Origin: an uncultured Lachnospiraceae bacterium
GTDB taxonomy: Bacteria > Bacillota > Clostridia > Lachnospirales > Lachnospiraceae
Length of the DNA stretch: 11,348 nucleotides
Direction: 5' to 3'
Assembly: GCA_958426095.1 (NCBI GenBank)
Contig: CATZYB010000074.1
Span: forward strand, 1 to 11,348
A program made the translations under genes and the position numbers. Positions 1 to 6,154 of this stretch are shown one piece after another (within the stretch, counting starts at the first letter, position 1; each line of letters begins with the position of its first letter). Under the pieces are notes generated by a model that saw only the letters and a program-made list of their open reading frames with translations, was not told the origin of the DNA and made no database searches.

Positions 1-2
1 CA

Positions 3-65
3 ATTAATGCTTTAAACTTCTTATATGAATTAAAAGAAAAAATAAAGAAAGAAGTGGATATTTAA
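3..65 (+). CDS. 3' end of an unidentified gene (partial)
   Basis: An open frame enters from the left edge and ends at TAA 63-65, giving 20 residues, INALNFLYELKEKIKKEVDI. The tail is a charged, probably helical segment rich in Lys and Glu. This is too short to assign a family. In Clostridia phages the slot just before the HNH/terminase genes often holds a small late-transcription regulator (ArpU-like or sigma-like), but that is context only and nothing in these residues proves it. The next gene starts 86 bases downstream, after a possible terminator. Confidence 0.5.
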   Translation: MNALNFLYELKEKIKKEVDI

Positions 66-86
66 GAGTCCTTTGGCGTCTCTTTT
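64..86 (+). terminator. possible weak intrinsic terminator
   Basis: AAGAG (64-68) pairs with CTCTT (80-84); an inner CC/GG pairing around a TTT loop is imperfect, and a short T run follows (83-86). It begins at the stop codon of the upstream partial gene. The stem is interrupted and the T run is short, so this is a weak candidate. Confidence 0.35.
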
Positions 87-133
87 CCGCATCACGTAAG
101 TGAATGAATAACTTTGTTCTTTTTGATTGATAC

Positions 134-158
134 TATCCATGAGGTGATATCATGGATA
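134..158 (+). promoter_or_regulatory. hairpin enclosing the SD and start codon of the small ORF
   Basis: TATCCATGA (134-142) and TCATGGATA (150-158) are perfect inverted repeats of 9 bp separated by 7 bases (GGTGATA). In RNA the Shine-Dalgarno sequence GAGGTGAT (141-148) lies mainly in the loop, while the ATG start (152-154) is in the 3' arm of the stem. This could reduce translation of the small ORF unless it is opened. As DNA, the same symmetry could be a protein-binding operator. The pairing is seen directly; the function is inferred. Confidence 0.5.
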
Positions 159-280
159 AGGGTCAAAAGAAATCTAACGAGAAATTTAACAGTATAACGC
201 AAAAGGCAAAACCAGAAAATCAGAATCAGACGCATAATGTCCGATCTGAAGCGGTGAAGCCAAAGAACAGACAAGTATAA
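152..280 (+). CDS. small basic hypothetical protein (42 aa)
   Basis: ATG 152 follows a strong Shine-Dalgarno site (GAGGTGAT, 141-148) and the frame runs to TAA 278-280. The product has 42 residues and is rich in Lys, Asn and Gln (8 Lys, 2 Arg against 4 acidic residues), with no hydrophobic segment, no Cys and probably little fixed structure. The C-terminal part (HNVRSEAVKPKNRQV) faintly recalls small Clostridia proteins of the CPC_1213 type, from memory only and with low certainty. It is not a recognised head or tail component. Its start codon lies in a hairpin and its stop codon directly abuts a terminator-like hairpin, so it could be a moron-like extra gene or a leader peptide controlling readthrough into the late genes. 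Confidence 0.55.
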   Translation: MDKGQKKSNEKFNSITQKAKPENQNQTHNVRSEAVKPKNRQV

Positions 281-304
281 GCATCCTTCAAGGGTGCTTT
301 TCTT
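281..304 (+). terminator. intrinsic terminator after the small ORF
   Basis: GCATCCT (281-287) pairs with AGGGTGC (291-297) through one T-G wobble, leaving a 3-base loop, and TTTTCTT follows (298-304). The stem starts on the base after the small ORF stop codon. The HNH start is only 14 bases beyond it, so late-gene transcription from further upstream would have to read through. Confidence 0.6.
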
Positions 305-317
305 ATGCCCGAGAACT

Positions 318-650
318 ATGAAAGAAAAAGAAGTCAAGAGATTTTACAATTCAAAAGAGTGGAAACGGAAAAGATTAGAGATTCTGCGGCGGGATTTGTT
401 TGAATGTCAGGATTGTAAGCGGCGATTATCAAAGGCAGCAGCAGAGGGAATCCGAGTGACTGGAGACGATGCAAAGATTCGCACGGCCTGCGAAGTGCAT
501 CACATCAAAGAACTGAGGGACTATCCGAACTTGGCTTTGGTAGACGAGAACCTGATCAGTTTATGTACGCAGTGCCACAATCTGAGACACGGAAGAAATC
601 CGAAAAGGCTTGTCAGAAAAAAGAAATCAGTGAGCGAGGAACGCTGGTGA
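318..650 (+). CDS. HNH endonuclease (DNA packaging associated)
   Basis: This is a 110-residue protein of the phage HNH family. In HK97-like and many Gram-positive cos phages, the HNH protein next to the terminase works with TerL to cut concatemeric DNA at cos. Visible motifs are the entry sequence FYNSKEWKRKR (9-19), a first zinc pair ECQDC (29-33), the metal/catalytic His pair VHH (60-62), Asn in DENL (76-79), and the second zinc pair with the final His and Asn, CTQCHN (83-88), followed by LRHGR. The zinc-ribbon beta-beta-alpha-metal core is complete, so the enzyme looks active. I chose ATG 318 because the family motif starts just after it; the frame is open back to a GTG at 294, but that lies inside the terminator stem. 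No good Shine-Dalgarno precedes 318, so translation may be weak or coupled. The stop is followed by the putative cos region. Confidence 0.92.
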   Translation: MKEKEVKRFYNSKEWKRKRLEILRRDLFECQDCKRRLSKAAAEGIRVTGDDAKIRTACEVHHIKELRDYPNLALVDENLISLCTQCHNLRHGRNPKRLVRKKKSVSEERW

Positions 651-720
651 ATCCCCCCGGGTCAATTCTCAGCGATTTTTTTAAAATGGAGAACGGGGAT
701 GTGGCCATGACTCCGGAGAA
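648..720 (+). other. candidate cos / terminase recognition region
   Basis: The 127 bases between HNH and the small terminase (651-777) hold no convincing gene but do hold packed symmetry: ATCCCC (651-656) is repeated inverted as GGGGAT (695-700), CCCGGG (656-661) is a perfect palindrome, and CTCCGGAG (711-718) is a perfect 8-bp palindrome. A T run (676-682) lies between. In HNH-encoding cos phages the cohesive-end site commonly sits between HNH and terS. The position and symmetry fit; the exact cut cannot be read from sequence alone. Confidence 0.38.
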
Positions 721-777
721 ATTTGACTTCTCGCGTGAAAAGGGTGGCAGATATTCGAGATAAAGGGCGGTGGTAGA

Positions 778-1104
778 ATGAAGAAACGAGCAACTCAAAA
801 AGAAAAATTGGTAAAAGAATCATTAATCGATCAGCTTAAGCTACAGAACAAGGGAGCGGAGTTTTATACCAACATGGTTGATGATTATATGTCGTATTGG
901 CGTCTGAAAGAAGAATTGATTAAAGATATCAACGATAAGGGCATACGGTATTATTATATCAATGGGAATGGAGTACGGACCGAGAAACCCAATGAATCTG
1001 TGCAGAATCTTCAAAAGACCACAGCCACTATGCTAAAGATATTGAACGACTTGAATCTCCGCGAACCTCTGATGGATAATTCGGATGAGGATGAATATTT
1101 GTGA
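778..1104 (+). CDS. terS: terminase small subunit, P27 family
   Basis: This 108-residue protein fits the P27-type small terminase in length, position and pattern. The small terminase binds the packaging start site and loads TerL onto DNA. The N-terminus is basic (KKRATQKEKLVKES, 2-15). A helical segment with YMSYWRLKEELIKDI (38-52) follows, then a G-rich turn (YYINGNGVRTEKPNE), a QNLQKTTATMLKILNDLNL helix as in P27 members, and an acidic tail (DNSDEDEYL). The start at ATG 778 is preceded by GGGCGGTGG, an acceptable ribosome site. The stop TGA (1102-1104) overlaps the GTG start of terL as GTGA, so the two subunits are translationally coupled. Small terminases diverge strongly, so the call rests on order as much as on sequence. 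Confidence 0.85.
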   Translation: MKKRATQKEKLVKESLIDQLKLQNKGAEFYTNMVDDYMSYWRLKEELIKDINDKGIRYYYINGNGVRTEKPNESVQNLQKTTATMLKILNDLNLREPLMDNSDEDEYL

Positions 1105-2756
1105 TCAAATGCCAGGAGATAGAGGATTATCTTGAATATGTCAAAAAACATCCGGGATGGATAAACAAAAAAAGAAGATTGTTGATAAAAAACATTGTCA
1201 TGCCGACATTGAAGCGTGATGATGTTTTTTTCGATGAAAAAACCTATAAAAACTGCTTAAAGTATTGCGAAAAGCATTATTATCCGTTATTTCCTTATCA
1301 AAAATTTGTCTATGCCTTTGCGTTCATGTACAAAGACAATATGCCTCTGTTTCCTAAATTTTTCGTTATGATGGGCCGGGGAAATGGAAAGGACGGATTT
1401 ATTGTTCCACTGGCAAATTTCTTTCAAACGCCTCTTTATGGTGTAAAAAATTATCATGTGGAGATTGTCGCCAATTCTGAGTCGCAGGTAAAAGACACGT
1501 TTAAAGTAGCTTATGATGCCATGAATGTGCCGGTGATGAAAGGAAAATTCAAGGTCACCAAAGAACTGATAACCAATGTTGCTACAGGTTCAGAGCTAAA
1601 ATACAATACATCAAATGCAGGAACAAAAGATGGAAAGCGACCGGGGTGTCTGGTATTAAACGAAATTCATGCTTATGAAAATTATGACCAAATCAATGTG
1701 TTTGAATCAGCATTAGGAAAAGTGCAGCATCCAAGGGAATTTATCATAACGACTAATGGATATGTTAGAGAAGGACCACTTGATGAACTCTTGACTCTTA
1801 TGCTCGAGATTCTTGAAACAGGAGAAAATTCCTTGGGATATTTTCCGTTTATCTGCGAAATTGACGATATAAAGGAAGTAGATGACATTGAGGCTTGGCA
1901 TAAAGCAAATCCATCCATGGAGTATATGCCGATATTGGCCAACCAGATTTTACATGATTATTTAGAAATGCAGAAACTCCCAAGCAAACGGGCAGAATTT
2001 TTGACAAAACGGATGAACCTTCCGGCCAGAAACGAAGAACAGACAGTGACCAGTTGGGACAACATATTAAGAGCATCTTATGATGATATTGAACATAAAG
2101 TGCCAAGAAAAACACCGGTACTTAAAGGGAAAATCGCAATTCTGTCTATTGACTATGCAGATGTAAGGGATTTTGCATCAGCCGGGGTTCTCGTCTGGGA
2201 TTCGGGGGAATATATCTGGCGGCAGCATACTTGGATATGCGCCGAATCACCATTTTTAAACTCCATCAAGTTTCCGATAGAACAAAATTATGGTCTGCCG
2301 GAGTTTGATGATTATGAGGTCGTGCCAGGGCCCGTGATACCGATTGCAGACATAGTGAAATGGTGTATAGAAAGAATGACGGAATATGTTGTCGTTAAGA
2401 TTACGATGGATACATACCGATACACATTGTTTAAAGAGATGTTTGAATCTTATGGTATACGGCCTGAATCCAAGAAGGAGCCTAATGGAATGTTACGATT
2501 GATACGAAAGATTGGTTCCGTCTGCGGGATATTAGCGCCGGAAATTGAAAGCCTCTTTGCGGAAGGAAAGATAAATTTTGGACCATCAGCAATCATGCGA
2601 TGGTACACGAATAATACAGAGGTAACGATGGACAAGTATGGAAATAAGCAATTTGGAAAGATAGAGCCAAAGCTGCGGAAGAATGATGGTTTTATGGCAT
2701 TTGTCGCAGCGATGTTTTCGAAAGAACTATTGAAAGAAGTGGTTATATATGTTTAA
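1101..2756 (+). CDS. terL: terminase large subunit
   Basis: This is a 551-residue packaging motor ATPase and headful/cos nuclease, normal length for the family. The N-terminal ATPase domain has a Walker A-like MGRGNGKDG (91-99), a Walker B-like LVLNEIH (184-190) and a coupling motif ITTNG (216-220). The C-terminal RNase H-like nuclease domain shows three well-placed acids: D351 in SIDYAD, D437 in ITMDTYR and D529 in KNDGFMAF. ATP hydrolysis drives DNA through the portal; the nuclease cuts genome ends. The start is GTG 1101, with AGGATG upstream, overlapping the terS stop. The 3' end overlaps the portal start by 8 bases. An oddity is that the usual Mg-binding Ser/Thr of Walker A is Asp (D98) and the usual Asp of Walker B is Asn (N187); the rest of the enzyme looks intact. 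The adjacent HNH gene points to cos packaging. Confidence 0.96.
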   Translation: MIKCQEIEDYLEYVKKHPGWINKKRRLLIKNIVMPTLKRDDVFFDEKTYKNCLKYCEKHYYPLFPYQKFVYAFAFMYKDNMPLFPKFFVMMGRGNGKDGFIVPLANFFQTPLYGVKNYHVEIVANSESQVKDTFKVAYDAMNVPVMKGKFKVTKELITNVATGSELKYNTSNAGTKDGKRPGCLVLNEIHAYENYDQINVFESALGKVQHPREFIITTNGYVREGPLDELLTLMLEILETGENSLGYFPFICEIDDIKEVDDIEAWHKANPSMEYMPILANQILHDYLEMQKLPSKRAEFLTKRMNLPARNEEQTVTSWDNILRASYDDIEHKVPRKTPVLKGKIAILSIDYADVRDFASAGVLVWDSGEYIWRQHTWICAESPFLNSIKFPIEQNYGLPEFDDYEVVPGPVIPIADIVKWCIERMTEYVVVKITMDTYRYTLFKEMFESYGIRPESKKEPNGMLRLIRKIGSVCGILAPEIESLFAEGKINFGPSAIMRWYTNNTEVTMDKYGNKQFGKIEPKLRKNDGFMAFVAAMFSKELLKEVVIYV

Positions 2757-3909
2757 TTTTTTGTTTAGGAATAAAGACGGTGAGGAGAAATCGGTCATGG
2801 AGCTGATAACAGTAGACGTAAAGAAGCTGGCGTTAGCAAAGACGGCCATAGAAAAGGCAGAGAACATGATCGCTAAAGCGATTGCCAAAAGCGAGTTTGT
2901 GGTCCAGAGGGGCAATGAAAGAGTACAGGACGACATCTATTGGATGTTAAATATTCGACCCAATGGCAATGAAACGGCTACAGATTTCTGGATGCGTGCT
3001 ATAAAACAGCTGTTGCGGGAAGGGGAATGCGTTATATGTGTGCTAAAAAATGGACTTTTTATTGCAGATTCTTATAGCACAGACAATTCGGTGACTATAC
3101 CTCAGGTCTATAAAAATATAACGATTAGTGCAAACGATAAGACCATGACGCTGAATAAAAATTTTTCTGCCGATGATATCATCCATTTACGGACAAAAAA
3201 CCGAAAGATACGAGGATATCTGGAGAAAACATTAAAACTATATAATGATACGGTCAGCGCCTTGTGTGCAGCTAAGAAGGTAGCCGGGGCGCCAAAGTTC
3301 GCATTGAATATGGAGGGGCATCAGCCAGTACTCCGAAAACGAGAAGCGGATGGAACCGAGGCGCCGTTGACGATTGATGAGTATAAAAAGAATATCAAAG
3401 CTCTTTTGGAATCGGATGATATCGAGGTGTTGACCAATAGCACGGGGTTAAAGATTGAGCAGATGGCGATAAATACATCGGCGAGCAGCGAAGATATTAC
3501 CAAACTGGCAAATGAGATATTTACGGAGTGCGCTTTTGCTTACGATATTCCAAAAGCGGTTTTTCTGGGAGAGATTACAGAGAAAGCCGACAGCACAAAT
3601 GAATTTATTACTTATGCCGTCAGCTGGATCGTTGAGATTATCAATGATTCAGTGAATGCGAAAATGGTCGGTAAGGAGGACTATCTTAAAGGTGAAAAGA
3701 TATGGATAGATATATCACAGTATAAACATATTGACATTATTCAAAGTGCTGCCAATCTTGATAAGCTTCGCAGTATCGGCTTTAACTTTGATGAGATATT
3801 AAAGCTGGTCGGATGGGAGCCGCTGAACACAGATTTTAGCCAGGAACGAGTGGTCACGAAAAATTATACAAACAATTTGGGAGGTGATACAGATGGCAAT
3901 ACAGAGTAG
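2749..3909 (+). CDS. portal protein, HK97 type
   Basis: This 386-residue protein belongs to the HK97-type portal family. Twelve copies form the ring at one capsid vertex, through which TerL pumps DNA and onto which the head-tail connector docks. Supporting features are the N-terminal start FNFLFRNK, the wing-region segment DDIYWMLNIRPN (61-72), FWMRAIKQLLREGECVICVL in the body, and the late helical region with YDIPKAVFLGE followed by NEFITYAVSWIVEIINDSVN, typical of the stem/clip part. It is a little short compared with common members of 400-450 residues. The start ATG 2749 overlaps terL by 8 bases; a second in-frame ATG at 2797 has a better ribosome site (GAGGAG) and could give a version 16 residues shorter. 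The end of the gene contains a strong ribosome site that serves a tiny ORF at 3893. Confidence 0.93.
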   Translation: MFNFLFRNKDGEEKSVMELITVDVKKLALAKTAIEKAENMIAKAIAKSEFVVQRGNERVQDDIYWMLNIRPNGNETATDFWMRAIKQLLREGECVICVLKNGLFIADSYSTDNSVTIPQVYKNITISANDKTMTLNKNFSADDIIHLRTKNRKIRGYLEKTLKLYNDTVSALCAAKKVAGAPKFALNMEGHQPVLRKREADGTEAPLTIDEYKKNIKALLESDDIEVLTNSTGLKIEQMAINTSASSEDITKLANEIFTECAFAYDIPKAVFLGEITEKADSTNEFITYAVSWIVEIINDSVNAKMVGKEDYLKGEKIWIDISQYKHIDIIQSAANLDKLRSIGFNFDEILKLVGWEPLNTDFSQERVVTKNYTNNLGGDTDGNTE

Positions 3910-3991
3910 ACATTCCAGGGAATCTCCGGGGAAGTGCCTTGAAAGAAAAATAAGGGAGGAAATAGACAATGAAAAAATATTATGCACTTGA
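3893..3991 (+). CDS. tiny overlapping ORF between portal and protease (doubtful)
   Basis: ATG 3893 opens a 32-residue frame (MAIQSRHSRESPGKCLERKI and 12 more) that overlaps the portal end by 17 bases and runs 23 bases into the protease gene. It is notable for GGAGGTGAT (3880-3888), a full 9-base match to the usual 16S anti-SD, at ideal spacing. The peptide is charged, lacks hydrophobic segments and matches nothing I know. It may be a coupling device that feeds ribosomes to the protease start at 3969, a decayed gene remnant, or noise. Confidence 0.22.
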   Translation: MAIQSRHSRESPGKCLERKIREEIDNEKILCT

Positions 3992-4733
3992 GACGAGTGG
4001 AATGACGGCAGACCTCTATATCTTTGGAGATATCACATCTTACCCGTGGAAAGAAAAAGATAAGGATGCCTACAGTATCGTTAAAGAACTTTCGGAATTG
4101 AAGGCAGATACAATCAATGTCCATATCAATTCCTACGGCGGAGAAGTTTCCGAAGGACTTGCAATCCATAATTGTTTGAAAAACAGTACGGCCAAAATAG
4201 TGACATATTGTGATGGATTTGCCTGTTCAGCCGCATCGGTCGTGTTCATGGCTGGCGACGAAAGAATTATGAATGAAGCATCTTTGCTGTTAATTCATAA
4301 TGCGTGGACTTATGCGTCGGGGAATGCGGAAGAGTTTAGAAAACAGGCAGAAGATTTAGAGAAGATTACCCAGGCTTCTGTAAATGCTTATATGTCCAGG
4401 GTGAATATATCCGAAGAAGAACTCAAAAAACTTATGGATGATGAAACGTGGCTGACGCCGGAAGAATGTCTGGAATATGGTTTTGCGACAGATACAATGA
4501 AGGAACCGGAGACGGGGGTCAATCAGTCCGCGATGAAAATGATAAAAGACAAGATTTTGAGTACACCGGCCGCCTTGGAAGCGGTCCGGACAGAAATTAA
4601 TGTGGAGGATATTGCGGCTAAGATCATGGAGAAAATAACTCCGTTGTTAAAAAAAGAGGAAGAAAAACCGAAAGACTGCACCGGATTTGGTGCTTTTTTT
4701 GATTCGAAGAAAGGAGAAAAAAATGAAGATTGA
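3969..4733 (+). CDS. head maturation protease, ClpP/S14 family
   Basis: This is a 254-residue serine protease of the ClpP-like family used by HK97-type phages to trim the capsid delta domain during prohead maturation. The core shows the ClpP pattern: HINSYGGEVSEGLAIHN (52-68), nucleophile region GFACSAAS with Ser87, catalytic His110 in LLLIHNAW, and the acidic third site in MDDETWLTPEEC (D158 or E159). Residues from about 180 on form a Lys/Glu-rich C-terminal extension beyond the protease fold (EEEKPKD), which may act in capsid targeting or scaffolding. The start ATG 3969 follows AGGGAGG. The last 11 bases overlap the capsid gene start. A GC stem followed by seven T (4678-4700) lies within its end. 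No separate scaffold gene is present, which agrees with a delta-domain capsid. Confidence 0.93.
   Translation: MKKYYALETSGMTADLYIFGDITSYPWKEKDKDAYSIVKELSELKADTINVHINSYGGEVSEGLAIHNCLKNSTAKIVTYCDGFACSAASVVFMAGDERIMNEASLLLIHNAWTYASGNAEEFRKQAEDLEKITQASVNAYMSRVNISEEELKKLMDDETWLTPEECLEYGFATDTMKEPETGVNQSAMKMIKDKILSTPAALEAVRTEINVEDIAAKIMEKITPLLKKEEEKPKDCTGFGAFFDSKKGEKNED
4678..4700 (+). terminator. terminator-like hairpin inside the protease gene, just before the capsid gene
   Basis: GCACC (4678-4682) and GGTGC (4689-4693) form a perfect 5-bp stem with a 6-base loop, followed by TTTTTTT (4694-4700). The capsid gene starts 23 bases on. The stem is short, and the bases also encode CTGFGAFFD, so chance is possible. 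If active it would be partial termination or an RNA end-protecting structure. Confidence 0.4.
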
Positions 4734-5874
4734 TGGAATTAATAAAGAATTGCGTCAGAAGGTAGTTGATATGCTGAACGAAGCGGAGGATAAAAGTCAG
4801 GCTATTTATGATGCTGCAAACATGATTATTGAGGCAAATCACGAAGGGTTAATCAGTGAATTGGTTGAACAGAACGCCAGAGCAGCAGCCGATGCGGAGT
4901 ATCGGGAATCTTTAGGATTAAGAACATTGTCCAAAGAAGAAACGGAATTTTACCAGAAATTTAAAGATATCAAACAGGCGGTTACGGCCAGTCAGCTCGA
5001 TATCATTCCAACCTCAATTATTGACAGAACATTGGATGATGTGAAGAAAGCGAGTGATATATTATCCCTCATCCAGTTTGCACCGGCCGATGTTAAAAAA
5101 TGGCTCGTCGCGGAACATTCCGGAAAAGCGGTGTGGGGCGAACTGACAGGGGCGATTACCGCTGAAATGTCAGCAAGCTTTTCGGCACTGAACATCGAAG
5201 TCCATAAGCTTTCTATTGCCATGGTTATTCCGAAAGCCATTAGAGAGTTAGCACTTCCGTTTGTGGACAGATATTTCACGGCTATTTTAGCTGAGGCAAT
5301 GCAGGATGGATTGGTTGATGGGTATTTAAATGGTGATGGAAAAACAGGACCAGTAGGCATCATGAATAAACTTGATTCATTCGAAAAGGATGGTACAGCC
5401 ACAGCAAAAGAAGTGCTTAGCAATGTGACAAAATTTTCGCCAAAAGGATTAGCAACAGTCCGCACAACCCTTTCAAATGGTGGATTGAGAAATGTAAGTG
5501 AGCTGCATTTAATATGCAATCCATTAGATGAGGCAGAATATGTGGACCCGGCTCTTTACGGAGAAGCTCTGACGGGTGGTTATCGAAATACATCGTTTAT
5601 GCCAATCATCAAGCACGTAGATGCGAATTGTCCGAAGGGAAAGGCGGTATTTACGCTCAAGAATGTTTATGTCATGGGTGCAACATCTGTACGATTTGAT
5701 GAGTATGATCAGACCAAAGCCTTGGATGACGCTGATCTTATTATTGGAAAATGTTATGCCAATGGACGTGCCGTGGACGATAATTGTGCGGTTGTATTTG
5801 ATGTAACCAAATTGGAAGAGTATGTTCTGCCGGTAACACAGGTAACAACACCAACAACAGGAACAGGAGAATAA
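4723..5874 (+). CDS. major capsid protein, HK97 fold
   Basis: This 383-residue protein is the HK97-type major capsid protein, the main shell subunit. Residues 1 to about 75 are helical and charged (KIDGINKELRQKVVDMLNEA and onward), fitting a delta domain that guides assembly and is then removed by the neighbouring protease. The mature core includes QLDIIPTSIIDRTL (91-104), the E-loop/spine region with KKWLVAEHSGKAVWGEL (125-141), LSIAMVIPKAIREL (163-176) in the long spine helix, and the family signature GDGKTGPVGIM (204-214). The start ATG 4723 has an ideal AAAGGAG at 4710-4716; the frame is open further upstream but has no ribosome site there. The C-terminus ends in a Thr/Pro/Gly-rich tail (PVTQVTTPTTGTGE) without an added Ig-like domain. 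The gene is bracketed by terminator-like hairpins in its neighbours. Confidence 0.95.
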   Translation: MKIDGINKELRQKVVDMLNEAEDKSQAIYDAANMIIEANHEGLISELVEQNARAAADAEYRESLGLRTLSKEETEFYQKFKDIKQAVTASQLDIIPTSIIDRTLDDVKKASDILSLIQFAPADVKKWLVAEHSGKAVWGELTGAITAEMSASFSALNIEVHKLSIAMVIPKAIRELALPFVDRYFTAILAEAMQDGLVDGYLNGDGKTGPVGIMNKLDSFEKDGTATAKEVLSNVTKFSPKGLATVRTTLSNGGLRNVSELHLICNPLDEAEYVDPALYGEALTGGYRNTSFMPIIKHVDANCPKGKAVFTLKNVYVMGATSVRFDEYDQTKALDDADLIIGKCYANGRAVDDNCAVVFDVTKLEEYVLPVTQVTTPTTGTGE

Positions 5875-5875
5875 A

Positions 5876-6154
5876 ATGAATTGGGCGGATATGGAAGAAC
5901 TAATAGAAGAAATTCGGCGGGAATATCATATTCCGCCTTTTTTTGAAGATGAGGGTCTGGAAAACTTTATCAAAGAAGGAATTTACCGGCTTGGAAAATT
6001 AAATCCCGGAACAGATTACAACGAAGACCTAATGTACAGGTCATTGCTTAAAAGCTATGTTTATTATGCCTATCATGGAAAGGTGGATAGTTGGTCTGAA
6101 AACTATTCATCAGCCATTATTGAATGGCAGATGGGGAGTGAGGTGCTACGATGA
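5876..6154 (+). CDS. head-tail connector protein (gp6-like)
   Basis: This 92-residue, mainly helical protein follows the capsid gene directly, the usual slot of the HK97 gp6 / SPP1 gp15 connector that forms a ring under the portal. Segments seen are an acidic N-terminal helix (NWADMEELIEEIRREY), the turn HIPPFFEDEGLENFIKEGI with the common start of the second helix, then DLMYRSLLKSYVYYAYHG, whose aromatic helix is typical of the family, and a C-terminal SSAIIEWQMGSEVLR. The start ATG 5876 lies one base after the capsid stop, with AGGAGA upstream. The stop overlaps the next gene as ATGA. A strong terminator-like hairpin is embedded in the codons for RREYHIPPFF. Confidence 0.82.
   Translation: MNWADMEELIEEIRREYHIPPFFEDEGLENFIKEGIYRLGKLNPGTDYNEDLMYRSLLKSYVYYAYHGKVDSWSENYSSAIIEWQMGSEVLR
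5916..5944 (+). terminator. strong terminator-like hairpin inside the connector gene
   Basis: GGCG (5916-5919) and GAATA (5921-5925) pair with TATTC (5929-5933) and CGCC (5934-5937). The stem is 9 bp with a single bulged G at 5920 and a 3-base loop, followed at once by seven T (5938-5944). It has the full form of an intrinsic terminator but begins 41 bases into a coding gene. Partial termination here would give more capsid mRNA than connector mRNA. The structure is seen; the activity is inferred. Confidence 0.5.

Noticed and set aside
92..103. TCAC-GTAA-GTGA short dyad in the gap before the small ORF
   Set aside because: Only 4 bp per arm; too short to support an operator or structure.
92..337. 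Antisense frame of 81 codons across the leader region
   Set aside because: It opposes the small ORF, the terminator and the HNH start; the hydrophobic look comes from reverse reading of Lys/Asn-rich codons.
686..763. 25-residue frame (MENGDVAMTPEKFDFSREKG and 5 more) in the HNH-terS gap
   Set aside because: No usable ribosome site before 686 or the internal ATG at 707, and it overlaps the candidate packaging site. Kept only as a weak possibility.
4992..5519. Antisense frame of 175 codons within the capsid gene
   Set aside because: A shadow of the capsid reading frame with no motif, no operon context and no ribosome site.
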